64,000 bases of DNA from Paenibacillus sp. PCH8 (GCF_002968835.1 NZ_PKQK01000001.1:1674001-1738000), one strand, 5' to 3'; counted from the first letter of the stretch, positions 39,783 through 48,855 are shown. Notes: a model not told the origin generated them from the sequence alone. Program-made: numbers and translations.

Positions 39783-39878
39783 TTTCATTTTCCTGACATC
39801 TTGATCAAGGTAAGGGTTGAAGGGACTGGTTTCTGTAATCAATACGTTCCGGAAAGAAATGAAACTTCACTATGATGA

Positions 39879-40124
39879 GTGAGCAATACACATGAAATCA
39901 GTCTGGGACCGGATAAGGAACCGCTCGGATTGAGTTTGAGCAGGAGTTATGTCTTGAAGCCAAAGGTAGAGATCAACAGTGATTTCGTCCAGAGTTATGT
40001 GGATATGTATATCAAAATTTCCTATGGGCCGAATGATCAGTGAAAGGAAGATTATTTTTATATCCAGGCCGAGCATTCTCCGAGAACGATTGAGTATATG
40101 AAGTTATGGGAGAAAGAAGAATAG
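39879..40124 (+). pseudogene. Decayed small gene with an in-frame stop
   Basis: From GTG 39879 the frame encodes SNTHEISLGPDKEPLGLSLS, then KPKVEINSDFVQSYVDMYI up to a TGA at 40041-40043. The same frame then continues as KEDYFYIQAEHSPRTIEYM and ends at a TAG (40122-40124). The even codon use on both sides of the TGA suggests one former protein of at least 80 residues. No ribosome binding site was seen. The identity is unknown; an immunity or phage protein would fit the neighbourhood. The stretch 40125-40311 shows nothing further. Confidence 0.45.
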
Positions 40125-40311
40125 AAAAGGGCAGCACCCACCAATTCCAAGATAGGAATTGAAATAGATGTAGCCTGTTCATTTAAAGGACTTCAGGAGA
40201 ATATATCAAAAAGTAACCTTGTTCAAATCGATATTCCATAGCACTTACCTCCATTAGAATACAGAACGATTACGGTTATTATCCAGTACTTATCTAATAC
40301 CCTCTGTTTAC

Positions 40312-41058
40312 CTATCTATCCAGTTCAAATGATTCCAGCGTGCCCACCATATGCAGATCATGCTCGCGGTTGAACTGTTCCCGTCTGCCTGCATCGGCGT
40401 ATTCATCATGATAATGCATCAACACTGTTTTCTGTCTCACTTCCGCGGGTAACTGCTCCAGATCCTTCAATGAGGTATGGGATTTGATCACGAGATCATG
40501 CATATGACATTCATGGAAAATCAGCTGCACATCCGTGGCGATCTGCTCCACCCGTTCCTGATCGAGCGTACTGTCAGCACTGTAATAGAAGTAAGGCTTC
40601 GCGAGCAGTCCATTGCTGACCATACCGGGAACATGCTGCGTTCGAAACGTCACAAACGTCACGCCGCCTAATTCAAATGTGCCTCCATCTGGCAGGGGAA
40701 CTACATCGTAGTAATCGCTCATGGTACGTTCGCCATCCGTTGTGTAGCGCATGCCGGGAGATAAAATGTTCCATAGTGGCTCGACCAGTTGCTCGTGGAT
40801 AAACAGACGGGGTTTGCGATCGCCCACAATCTGTGCGTAATATCCAAGCATCTGTACACCGTTAATATGATCTTCATGCAGATGCGTAATGAACACATTA
40901 TGGATATCCGTCATAGGGAATCCGTATTCCTTGAGCGCTTTGGCATTGGATTCTGGAAAATCTATGACCAGATGGGTATCTCCGAATTCGGCCAGCATAC
41001 TATTGTGGTGCTGCTCCACGCTAAACATGTCTCCTGTACCGAGAAATGTGATTTTCAT
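40312..41058 (-). CDS. MBL-fold metallo-hydrolase (RNase Z-like)
   Basis: A 248-residue metallo-beta-lactamase-fold hydrolase. The metal-binding motif is THLHEDHINGVQMLG (HxHxDH form), with further ligands in YSADST and FHECHMH and a late MHYHDEYAD. It begins MKITFLGTGDMFSVEQHHNS. The pattern is that of the RNase Z/ElaC or arylsulfatase-like branch, but it lacks the exosite arm, so the substrate is open. ATG 41058 has AAGGAG 8 bases upstream. Monocistronic and divergent from uxaC. Confidence 0.88.
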   Translation of the reverse strand: MKITFLGTGDMFSVEQHHNSMLAEFGDTHLVIDFPESNAKALKEYGFPMTDIHNVFITHLHEDHINGVQMLGYYAQIVGDRKPRLFIHEQLVEPLWNILSPGMRYTTDGERTMSDYYDVVPLPDGGTFELGGVTFVTFRTQHVPGMVSNGLLAKPYFYYSADSTLDQERVEQIATDVQLIFHECHMHDLVIKSHTSLKDLEQLPAEVRQKTVLMHYHDEYADAGRREQFNREHDLHMVGTLESFELDR

Positions 41059-41152
41059 CGCATATCATCTCCTTCTACCATCTTCAAATCAGCATCTTTA
41101 CGTTAAAACCAGTATACCTCGTTCCCGAATATATGCCTAAATCAACCTTTTT

Positions 41153-41166
41153 TGATAACGCTATCA
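41153..41166. promoter_or_regulatory. cre-like catabolite repression site upstream of uxaC
   Basis: TGATAACGCTATCA is nearly palindromic around a central CG and differs from the CcpA cre consensus at about one position. It lies about 95 bases upstream of uxaC. Confidence 0.5.
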
Positions 41167-41261
41167 TTTCATATTGAACTTTGAAGGCAAACAGTGTAGC
41201 GTAAAGATGGAAAGTGAACCTATATGAACGTAAACTCACCTAAAGGGAGCGTGCGAGGCGA

Positions 41262-42704
41262 ATGAAATCTTTTCTGGATGAACAATTCTTGCTGCACAAT
41301 GAAACGGCAATCAAGTTATATGAGGACTATGCCAAAGACATGCCGATTATGGACTATCATTGCCACCTCAGTCCTCAGGAGATCTACGAGAACAAAACCT
41401 TTGGCAATATAACAGAGGCCTGGTTATACGGTGATCACTATAAGTGGCGCCTCATGCGCGCGAACGGAATTGAAGAGCAATATGTGACCGGAGGCGAAGG
41501 AGTGACCGATTACGATCGTTTCCTGGCTTACGCCAAAACGGTACCCATGATGATCGGTAATCCGCTGTACGCTTGGTCTCATCTGGAATTACAAAGGTAT
41601 TTCGGTGTCTACGAGGTATTGAATGAGAAAAGTGCACCCGCCATCTGGGAAAAGGTGAATGCCAAATTGAACAGTGACGGATTCGGTGCACGTGATCTGA
41701 TTACCAAATCCAATGTTACAGTTGTATGCACAACAGACGATCCAACGGATTCTCTGGAGTATCATCTGAAGATTCAGGAGATCGAAGGTTTCGATACAGC
41801 GGTGTTGCCTTCTTTCCGTCCAGATAAAGGATTGGAATTGAATCGAGATACGTTCACCGAATGGGTAGGCAAGCTGTCGCAGGCATCGGGGACAGCGATT
41901 TCCAATTATGAGTCTTTCCTTGCTGGATTGGAGTCCCGTGTGGAATTCTTCCATTCCGTAGGTGGCAGAGTCTCTGACCATGCTCTGGATTATGTCCCTT
42001 ACGGTGTAGCTACACGCGAGGAAGCCGCTGCCATCTTCGCGAAGGCGCTTGCAGGCCAGAAAGTATCGCGTGAGGAAGAGGACAAGTATAAGACGGTCAC
42101 GCTGACGTTCCTCGGCCAACTGTATGCAGATCGGGGCTGGGTGATGCAGTTCCACATCAATGCAGCCCGCAATAATAACACTCGGATGTTCACCAAGCTG
42201 GGGCCGGATACCGGATATGATGCAGTGAATGATACACCTCTATCCTCGGCCATCATCGGATTGCTTGATGCGTTGGATCAGCAGGAGGCACTGCCCAGAA
42301 CGATTCTCTACTCCTTGAATCCTAGGGACAATGAAGTGCTCGCAGCCATCATCGGTAGCTTTCAAGGTGGCGGCATTCCAGGCAAGATCCAGCTGGGGGC
42401 AGCGTGGTGGTTCAATGATACGAAAGACGGCATGATCGCTCAGATGAAGGCGCTGGCGAATGTGGGTCTGCTCAGCCGATTTGTCGGGATGTTGACCGAT
42501 TCACGCAGCTTCCTGTCTTACACCCGACATGAGTATTTCCGCCGACTGGTCTGCAACCTGATTGGTGAATGGGCCGAACAGGGTGAGGCACCACAGGATA
42601 TGGAACTGCTCGGTAAGATCGTTCAGGGCATCGCCTACAACAATGCGAAGGAATATTTCCCGTTTGCTTCAGTGCTTGAAACGGTCTCTACTTCAAAGTC
42701 CTGA
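41262..42704 (+). CDS. uxaC: Glucuronate isomerase
   Basis: Converts D-glucuronate to D-fructuronate (and galacturonate to tagaturonate) in hexuronate catabolism. The 480-residue protein has the UxaC N-terminus MPIMDYHCHLSPQEIYENK with the metal-binding HCH, then EAWLYGDHYKWRLMRANGI, QFHINAARNNN and FVGMLTDSRSFLSYTRHEYF. No other hexuronate gene (uxuA, uxuB, kdgK) is adjacent, so it is a solitary member of the pathway here. A cre-like site lies upstream. Confidence 0.95.
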   Translation: MKSFLDEQFLLHNETAIKLYEDYAKDMPIMDYHCHLSPQEIYENKTFGNITEAWLYGDHYKWRLMRANGIEEQYVTGGEGVTDYDRFLAYAKTVPMMIGNPLYAWSHLELQRYFGVYEVLNEKSAPAIWEKVNAKLNSDGFGARDLITKSNVTVVCTTDDPTDSLEYHLKIQEIEGFDTAVLPSFRPDKGLELNRDTFTEWVGKLSQASGTAISNYESFLAGLESRVEFFHSVGGRVSDHALDYVPYGVATREEAAAIFAKALAGQKVSREEEDKYKTVTLTFLGQLYADRGWVMQFHINAARNNNTRMFTKLGPDTGYDAVNDTPLSSAIIGLLDALDQQEALPRTILYSLNPRDNEVLAAIIGSFQGGGIPGKIQLGAAWWFNDTKDGMIAQMKALANVGLLSRFVGMLTDSRSFLSYTRHEYFRRLVCNLIGEWAEQGEAPQDMELLGKIVQGIAYNNAKEYFPFASVLETVSTSKS

Positions 42705-42776
42705 TGTTCAATAAGCGCACCTAGTTATGCAATAAGGGTGCTGTCTTGTTTCTTCTGCTCCATCATAATAAAAAAT

Positions 42777-42827
42777 GCTCCCATTTCTTACCTTGGGTCA
42801 TCATCCACCGGAGTATAGAATGGGAGC
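42777..42827 (-). terminator. Terminator of the response regulator operon
   Basis: GCTCCCATT (42777-42785) pairs with AATGGGAGC (42819-42827); on the minus strand a T6 run follows. Confidence 0.75.
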
Positions 42828-42873
42828 TTCCTTGTACCTTGGATTCAGGGCATTACACCTATGTACCCTAATA

Positions 42874-44013
42874 CTATCGGGCTTCCGATAATAATTGTGC
42901 ATATAGAGCAGCAACTTCCAGAGAAGGAGCCGTTCCTATTTCCTGAAGTAACTGTGCTGTATATTGCTCATAATGTTCGATCAGGGCTTCCTTGTTCTTC
43001 TGCATGGAAAGTGCTCGCATGAGCAGGATCAGCGATTCTTCGTGCAATTCATCGCGATGCAGGAGTTTTTTGAGCAGGCGGATGGCATTACTGGTATCTT
43101 TGGCCTTCATTAATGCCTGACACAACCGCTGGTTCAGTGCGCTATACATGAGTGACAGCCGTTCAACCTCGCTCAATGACCACGTGTATCCATACTCTCC
43201 GAACAAATTACCCACATAGAGTTGCTCAAGCAACAGAGCTTGTTCCATGTCCGTCTCAGATTGGATGACAGAGAGCTGTCTACACCCTTCTTCGAACCGA
43301 ATAAAATCCACCGTAACATCGGTTAAGTTCAAAGCGTAATAATTATTGTATGTATGGAGTACTTCTTTCAATCCGTACGTATTAAGCAATTTACGTAGCT
43401 GATAGACTGTTGTGTTGAGATAGACTTCGGCATTCTTCTGTGGCATGTTTCCGAAAATATCTTCAATTAGACGGGTACGGGATACAAGCCTTCCTTGCTG
43501 GACAAGCAGGTACGCGAACAATTCTATACTTTTGCTGGATCTCCATTTGGTCTTGGCTCCGTGGTCACTGTTAATCTCGATTCTACCCAGCGCATTGAAC
43601 TCTACCGCTTGCGCTTCAATCGTCGCCACGACTTCTTCCTTAGGAAGCTTACTGGGCGACTCTGCCAGCGCTCTATGTACCGTCTGGAGGAGGCGATCCT
43701 GTTTTACCGGTTTCACCATATAATCAAAAGCAAAGACATCAAATGCAGATAAGGCATATTCTACATGAGACGTTATAAATACAATCCGGATTTGTTTGCC
43801 TTGCTTTCGCAGTCCTTCTGCGAATTCCAGTCCGCTTTGACGGGGCATGTTAATATCGACAAAAATTAGATCTACCTCATGATCGTTCAAATAAGAGGAT
43901 GCAGCCATGGTATCCAGAAATGCACCCATGACCTCCACTTCGCCGATCTTTGCCAGCATCTTTTTCATAATCAGGTGCATAGCCTTCTCATCGTCTACCA
44001 GAATGACCTTCAT
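42874..44013 (-). CDS. Response regulator with receiver, winged-helix and BTAD domains
   Basis: A 379-residue regulator. The receiver domain (1-120) has Asp7/Asp8, the phosphoacceptor Asp53 (IFVDINMP) and Lys in YMVKPVK. A winged-helix region follows (VYLNTTVYQLRKLLNTYGLK), then a helical bacterial transcriptional activator (BTAD/SARP-type) domain (AIRLLKKLLHRDELHEESL). Such SARP-like response regulators are uncommon compared with OmpR or NarL types. The gene overlaps its kinase gene by four bases, so phosphorylation by that kinase is expected. Targets unknown. Confidence 0.9.
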   Translation of the reverse strand: MKVILVDDEKAMHLIMKKMLAKIGEVEVMGAFLDTMAASSYLNDHEVDLIFVDINMPRQSGLEFAEGLRKQGKQIRIVFITSHVEYALSAFDVFAFDYMVKPVKQDRLLQTVHRALAESPSKLPKEEVVATIEAQAVEFNALGRIEINSDHGAKTKWRSSKSIELFAYLLVQQGRLVSRTRLIEDIFGNMPQKNAEVYLNTTVYQLRKLLNTYGLKEVLHTYNNYYALNLTDVTVDFIRFEEGCRQLSVIQSETDMEQALLLEQLYVGNLFGEYGYTWSLSEVERLSLMYSALNQRLCQALMKAKDTSNAIRLLKKLLHRDELHEESLILLMRALSMQKNKEALIEHYEQYTAQLLQEIGTAPSLEVAALYAQLLSEAR

Positions 44014-45827
44014 GTATTATCCTCCACCTGCACGGAATATAGAGAAAACCCGCTTGTATTAGTCTCGGGTGGGAGAGGTACAGAGAAGTAGAAACTGCTG
44101 CCTTGCGAAGGTCTGCTGTCAAACCAGATCTCGCCCCCGTTCAGGCGTACGAACTCCCGGCACAGATTCAAACCAAACCCAATGCCTCGTTCTCCCGCTG
44201 TTCCCGTTGCTGATACCGGATACTCATCCTGAAGCAGGGAGCGAGCCTGTTCATCCGTAATCCCTTCTCCCGTATCGCTGACGGATACCACCATATGCTG
44301 ATCCTGTCGTTCGGCGTTCAACGTGATCCGTCCTCCTGGATTGGTGAATTTAATGCTGTTGGATAAAAGGTTTCGAAGAATCAGGTCAAGCATCTCTTTG
44401 TCCGCATAGACGGACACTCCTGGTGAAATATTTGATACCATTCGAATCTGCTTATTCTCGCTGCGAACATATAACAAGCGTATACTAGTTTCCACAGAAT
44501 GAGACAAGTCCCGTTCTACTGGGTGGAAGACCTGTCCCCCGCCTTGGCTGCGGAACCATTCGAGCAGTCCTTCTACCAGAGCGAACGTGTTGTGAATCTG
44601 TTGCTTCATTTCTTGGACGATCTCTTCATGATCAGCATCGGGTTCTTGTATTTCTTCCTCAAGCAAATCCATCAGATTAACCAATACGGCTACAGGATCA
44701 CGAATATCGTGAGCCACGACATTAAACATTCGGTCTTTGAACGTATTCAACTCACTTAGTTGTCTGGCATTGTCGTGCAGTTTCTTCTCGGCCTGCATGG
44801 CTTCAGTCACATCACTGAGCAGCAACATCTTGCCAATGGTTTTACCGGTTAGGTGCTGAACAAGAGAAAGATGAACGTTATAGATCTTGCTACTTGGGTC
44901 GTCGGAGAGTTGAACCTTGCTGACACCGTTAGGCTGCTCCTGCTCAAGCAACTTTACTAGAAGCTGGGGGTATTGTGCGAGTACCTGACTGGCATGCTGG
45001 CCCAAGCTTTTGGGATGAAGAGGCTCAATGATACTACGGGCAGAACGGTTGTAGCTGGTCAACGCATGATCCAGGTCGAACACAATAACAGCATCCTGCA
45101 TGGATTCGAATACCTTTTGGTATGCCAACGGAGCCAGACGAAGCATATTGAACTGGAAGACTCCCCATGTGTAGAAGATACCTGATATAACAAATCCGAA
45201 TGGAGAAAAATCAAGGGGTGAACGGAAGATGTTGCTCAGGTAAATCAGTGAGAAAATAAATGGCCCACAGGAGCCAATAATCATGAATATGATTTGCTTT
45301 TTCATGGTAGGTGCGGCACGAAGCAACATCTGTACCAGGAAAAAAACAGAAATAAAGAACAGTGCATAGGAAAACACGACATGAACAGAAAATAAAGGAC
45401 CTCTCTCAAGAGACACGAGCGGAAATCCCCAGGATGTATCGATCGTCATATGGGTATAGAAGAGATGATGCCACTCGTTGGTATTATGTGTGATAAACGT
45501 AAAAACAGGCACAATCAGCAATAGAACCACATTGCGTGTCCGCACCCATGATTCACGGCCTGTATAGTGTAGTACCATCAGGAAGTAGAACACAGGCCCG
45601 AGCAGAATGCCAACATATTCAATACGAAGCCAGAACCGAATATGGTCCAGTTGCTGACTAATGATCTCGAAGCCATAGCCGAATGTATAAAAAGAACTGA
45701 CAAGCATCCCCAGGCCGTAACTGACGGAAATGGGCGAGCTTCTTCTTTTGTAGGAGAGGTAAGCCAGCATTAATATGCAGCAGGTCGCAGCCATTAGCAA
45801 TGCACACAAATACATATTAGGGTTCAT
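44010..45827 (-). CDS. Sensor histidine kinase with 7TM N-terminal domain
   Basis: A 605-residue membrane sensor kinase. The first about 220 residues form seven helices of the histidine-kinase 7TM type (GYGFEIISQQLDHIRFWLRI inside). A PAS-like domain (VFESMQDAVIVFDLDHALTS) follows, then the HisKA region with His373 (NVVAHDIRDPVAVLV), and the ATPase domain with LLSNSIKFTNPGG, DTGEGI and GIGFGLNLCREFV. It probably senses a membrane or extracellular signal and phosphorylates the BTAD response regulator encoded immediately downstream (ATGA overlap). Confidence 0.93.
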   Translation of the reverse strand: MNPNMYLCALLMAATCCILMLAYLSYKRRSSPISVSYGLGMLVSSFYTFGYGFEIISQQLDHIRFWLRIEYVGILLGPVFYFLMVLHYTGRESWVRTRNVVLLLIVPVFTFITHNTNEWHHLFYTHMTIDTSWGFPLVSLERGPLFSVHVVFSYALFFISVFFLVQMLLRAAPTMKKQIIFMIIGSCGPFIFSLIYLSNIFRSPLDFSPFGFVISGIFYTWGVFQFNMLRLAPLAYQKVFESMQDAVIVFDLDHALTSYNRSARSIIEPLHPKSLGQHASQVLAQYPQLLVKLLEQEQPNGVSKVQLSDDPSSKIYNVHLSLVQHLTGKTIGKMLLLSDVTEAMQAEKKLHDNARQLSELNTFKDRMFNVVAHDIRDPVAVLVNLMDLLEEEIQEPDADHEEIVQEMKQQIHNTFALVEGLLEWFRSQGGGQVFHPVERDLSHSVETSIRLLYVRSENKQIRMVSNISPGVSVYADKEMLDLILRNLLSNSIKFTNPGGRITLNAERQDQHMVVSVSDTGEGITDEQARSLLQDEYPVSATGTAGERGIGFGLNLCREFVRLNGGEIWFDSRPSQGSSFYFSVPLPPETNTSGFSLYSVQVEDNT

Positions 45828-45982
45828 GGATGGGCCGCCTTAATCTAAAATGTACATCGTATTTCTGCGAAGATATGCATCCTATGTTATCAGAATTAGG
45901 GTCAAAAACATATGTATTTGAGAGAGATATTCACTTCTTTTTTTCGGAGTGGAATGAAGGTTCCATCCATGTGTGATTCTGT

Positions 45983-46024
45983 AAAAAAAAAGCCCACCAA
46001 GACCTGGAAACAGGCTCGGCAGGC
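45983..46024 (-). terminator. Terminator of the SLH lipoprotein gene
   Basis: On the minus strand GCCTGCCGAGCCTG pairs, with wobbles and a bulge, with CAGGTCTTGGTGGGC and is followed by nine Ts. Confidence 0.8.
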
Positions 46025-46043
46025 TTCAATTATTTCTTCTTCA

Positions 46044-48035
46044 TTATAGGGTTTCCAGAAGTGCTGCTAAATATGGGTTGGTCTGGAGAACTCGTAGAAT
46101 AATCGTCAGTGCTTCTGCACGTGATGCAGAGTTCGCAGGATGGAATTCTCCATTCCGATCTCCTTGAATAATCCCGGCTGCTGCCGCTTGCTGGAGCTGA
46201 TCTGTATTCCAGGTTTGCTCCAGATCGGAGAAAGCAGGTGTTTCTGTGGTTGTTACTTTGCTCAGATCCATAATGCGCGAGATGATAGCGATGATCTCGG
46301 AACGCTTAATCTCTTGATTCGGTCTGAATGTGCCGTCAGGGTAGCCGGACAACACACCCTTGCTTTGCAGAGAGCGAATGGAAGCTTCTGCCCAGTGACC
46401 TGATACGTCGCTTATTGCATTGCCCTGATTGCTCGACAGATCGAATACTTTGGCGATCAGGGTTGCGAACTCGGCACGAGTGATACTGGCATTCGGATGG
46501 AAGGAGCCATCGGCATAACCGGTTACGACACCCAGCTTCACGAATGTATTTACAGTTGACCCTGCCCAGTGCGTGGTTGTATCCGTTAATTGAACAGACG
46601 CAGAGTTGGACTGTGCTGCTTTAATCATCTGGGTGAAGCTGGTCATGAAGCTATCCAAGCTTAAAACCTGGCTGTTGAATGGTGGTCCAGGTATTACAGC
46701 TGGTCCGGGTGTTGGCTGTGGACTCGGATCTGGTGCAGGAACTGGTGTCGGTGCAGGAGCTGGTGTAGGTGTAGGAACTACGGGTGAGCTTGAACCACCG
46801 CCTGAACCTCCTCCGGAGTTACCACCTGTGTTGCCTCCAGACCCACCGTTGTTGATTGCAGTAATCGCCACAGTTTTGGTTCCGGACACGCCTGAAAGAT
46901 CTGCTGCCTTGGCGTTAACCAGAACAGTTCCTGCTGAAGTTCCAGTTAGTTTTCCGTTTGCGTCAATGGTCGCTTTACCTGTTCCGTCTTGAACGGTCCA
47001 GACTACGGCAGAATTCGTAGCATCGGCTGGAAGGACTTTCGCCGTCAGCGGAATGGACTGACCTGCTTGCACAGAGTTGCTTCCGCTGATGGTAATGGAA
47101 TTCACGAGAATGGGAATTGGCGTAATGGTGACTTTCACACTGCCTACAACGCCGCTACCATCCGTAGCAGTCGCCTGAACCAAGACATCTCCTGGATCTC
47201 CAGCAGTAAGTACACCTGTATCCGGGTCAATTGTGGTTGTTTCGGATTCATCCTCGACAGACCAAATCACGGCAGGGTTGATCGCGTTAGAAGGTGAGAT
47301 TGTAGCATTCAGAGCCAACGTCTCACCAGTGACTACAGAATAGACATCGTCTAGATTGGTTACTTTTACATCGGTAACGATGGATAGTAAGTTATCATTA
47401 AGCAGTTTTGAGCCAGAGTATACGCTGATCGGCTTTGTGATGGGTCCCGATTTGATTGGAAAGGTTACAAGCCCACCCTGTGTATAGTATGAATATCCAT
47501 TTTTAACAGTTTGATCACCAGCTCTGTTTTCCAAACTATGAAACTCCAGATTGGGATCGTCTCCATGCAGGAAGATTTCAGTTCGGCTGTTAACAGGCTG
47601 CCCCTGCTCATCGTAGACAGCCAACGTATAATTTAGATAACCCGAATAGTTAGAGGGCTGGGATGCCGAAATTAACTCGACATGATGTGCGACAGTTGCT
47701 GGTTTGTAAACTTCTATATTGGAAATACGAGTTAGATTGCCAGATGCATCAGGGATACTGTTTTCGGGAACCCAGGCAATTCCATCCGCTTCAGCGTATC
47801 CCCCGACAATCTTTTTATTAATATCCATGATAGTTTCTACACTGCTGTTACCTCCGATATCTGGAACCTGTACAACTTCTCCACTGGAATACCGGAAGTA
47901 TAGTTGGGTACCTTCATCGGGTTTATCATTGGGATACTGTACCACGATGGAACTTTTGCTGGTTACGCAGCCGCTTAGCACCATTGCAAATAAAGCCAGT
48001 ATCAATCCTGCTTTTCCTATTGTGAATTTGTTCAT
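46044..48035 (-). CDS. Surface lipoprotein with Ig-like and three S-layer homology domains
   Basis: A 663-residue secreted protein. It has a lipoprotein signal with lipobox LSGC (Cys23), a unique region to about residue 220, two bacterial Ig-like (Big_2) domains (VTGETLALNATISPSNAINP and IPLTAKVLPADATNSAVVW), a Gly/Ser-rich then Pro-rich linker (PTPTPAPAPTPVPAPD), and three SLH domains at the C-terminus (WAGSTVNTFVKLGVVTGYAD, WAEASIRSLQSKGVLSGYPD, and a third). SLH domains bind pyruvylated wall polymer, so the protein could be held at both the membrane and the wall, an unusual combination. AAGGAG precedes ATG 48035. Confidence 0.9.
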   Translation of the reverse strand: MNKFTIGKAGLILALFAMVLSGCVTSKSSIVVQYPNDKPDEGTQLYFRYSSGEVVQVPDIGGNSSVETIMDINKKIVGGYAEADGIAWVPENSIPDASGNLTRISNIEVYKPATVAHHVELISASQPSNYSGYLNYTLAVYDEQGQPVNSRTEIFLHGDDPNLEFHSLENRAGDQTVKNGYSYYTQGGLVTFPIKSGPITKPISVYSGSKLLNDNLLSIVTDVKVTNLDDVYSVVTGETLALNATISPSNAINPAVIWSVEDESETTTIDPDTGVLTAGDPGDVLVQATATDGSGVVGSVKVTITPIPILVNSITISGSNSVQAGQSIPLTAKVLPADATNSAVVWTVQDGTGKATIDANGKLTGTSAGTVLVNAKAADLSGVSGTKTVAITAINNGGSGGNTGGNSGGGSGGGSSSPVVPTPTPAPAPTPVPAPDPSPQPTPGPAVIPGPPFNSQVLSLDSFMTSFTQMIKAAQSNSASVQLTDTTTHWAGSTVNTFVKLGVVTGYADGSFHPNASITRAEFATLIAKVFDLSSNQGNAISDVSGHWAEASIRSLQSKGVLSGYPDGTFRPNQEIKRSEIIAIISRIMDLSKVTTTETPAFSDLEQTWNTDQLQQAAAAGIIQGDRNGEFHPANSASRAEALTIILRVLQTNPYLAALLETL

Positions 48036-48116
48036 CTAACATCTTCATCTCCTTAAATTCTGTTTACTACATTTTAAAATGAGTATAACAAGCTCCAATG
48101 ACGGCAAAATGACAAA

Positions 48117-48154
48117 CCCCATAATCAAGTGCGCGTAGGCTCTTGGTTATGGGG
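48117..48154 (+). terminator. Orphan terminator-like hairpin
   Basis: CCCCATAATCAAG (48117-48129) pairs over 13 bp with one wobble with CTTGGTTATGGGG (48142-48154), followed by T-rich sequence. It lies upstream of two divergent genes, where no transcript is expected to end. Confidence 0.55.
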
Positions 48155-48176
48155 ATATTTTGCATTTTTTAGATGT

Positions 48177-48205
48177 TTGACATTCGCTTCTTGCGATAAT
48201 ATACT
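48177..48205 (+). promoter_or_regulatory. Promoter of the marR-ABC operon
   Basis: A perfect TTGACA (48177-48182) and TATACT (48200-48205) are 17 bases apart. Confidence 0.8.
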
Positions 48206-48229
48206 TAGTGTACCTAATTAATTGAGTGA

Positions 48230-48254
48230 CTATTTAATTGTAGTGCTATTTAAT
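48230..48254. promoter_or_regulatory. Direct repeat, possible MarR site
   Basis: CTATTTAAT occurs at 48230-48238 and 48246-48254 (16 bp period), just downstream of the promoter, a position suitable for autorepression. Confidence 0.45.
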
Positions 48255-48312
48255 AGATGTCCTATGATGTTGGATGTCTATGGAATGATAAAGAAAGAAG
48301 GAGGAACACATT

Positions 48313-48855
48313 ATGACTGGTATAGATCCGGTCGCCCAGAAACTTTTATACTCCATTATGCAGTTTAATAAAGGCAAATGGAGGCAACATAAACCTCATG
48401 GGCGCAATCACAATGAAATAATGGTGCTGGGTTGTTTACTCCACGGGATGCATCCGGGGGAACGACTGAATTGGCAGGATAACCCGCCGGATTTCAATGA
48501 CACGATACAGTCCAATCATCCAGGGCTGAAAGTATCGGAGATCAGCGCACTGCTACGTGTGAAGTCGCCTACCATTACGCCGGTTATTCGGGGCCTAGAG
48601 GATGAAGGACTGGTCGAACGAACCATGGACCCGGAGGATCGACGTGCAGTACGTATCACCATTACGGAAGCAGGTCGTGCCATTATTCGGGCTGCTCATG
48701 AAGAGCGTATGGAGACCTTCAACAAGCTCGTCGAGCACTTGGGCGAGGATGACAGCCAGCAGTTGGCTGAGTTGTTAACCAAGGTGTATACCTTTTTTGA
48801 TACATTGGTTTCCCAACAGACGGATGCGTCCACACAAGGAGATGATACGCCATGA
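48313..48855 (+). CDS. MarR family transcriptional regulator
   Basis: A 180-residue winged-helix regulator. LKVSEISALLRVKSPTITPV forms the recognition region and RTMDPEDRRAVRITITEAGR is the MarR wing. It leads an operon with two ABC exporter genes and overlaps the first by four bases (ATGA), so it is likely the drug-responsive repressor of that operon, as in Bacillus multidrug systems. Ribosome site AAGGAGGAA precedes ATG 48313. Confidence 0.92.
   Translation: MTGIDPVAQKLLYSIMQFNKGKWRQHKPHGRNHNEIMVLGCLLHGMHPGERLNWQDNPPDFNDTIQSNHPGLKVSEISALLRVKSPTITPVIRGLEDEGLVERTMDPEDRRAVRITITEAGRAIIRAAHEERMETFNKLVEHLGEDDSQQLAELLTKVYTFFDTLVSQQTDASTQGDDTP

Noticed and set aside
46606..46992. Plus-strand Gly/Val-rich frame opposite the SLH protein gene
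   Set aside because: It is the reverse complement of the Pro-rich linker coding sequence, not a separate gene.
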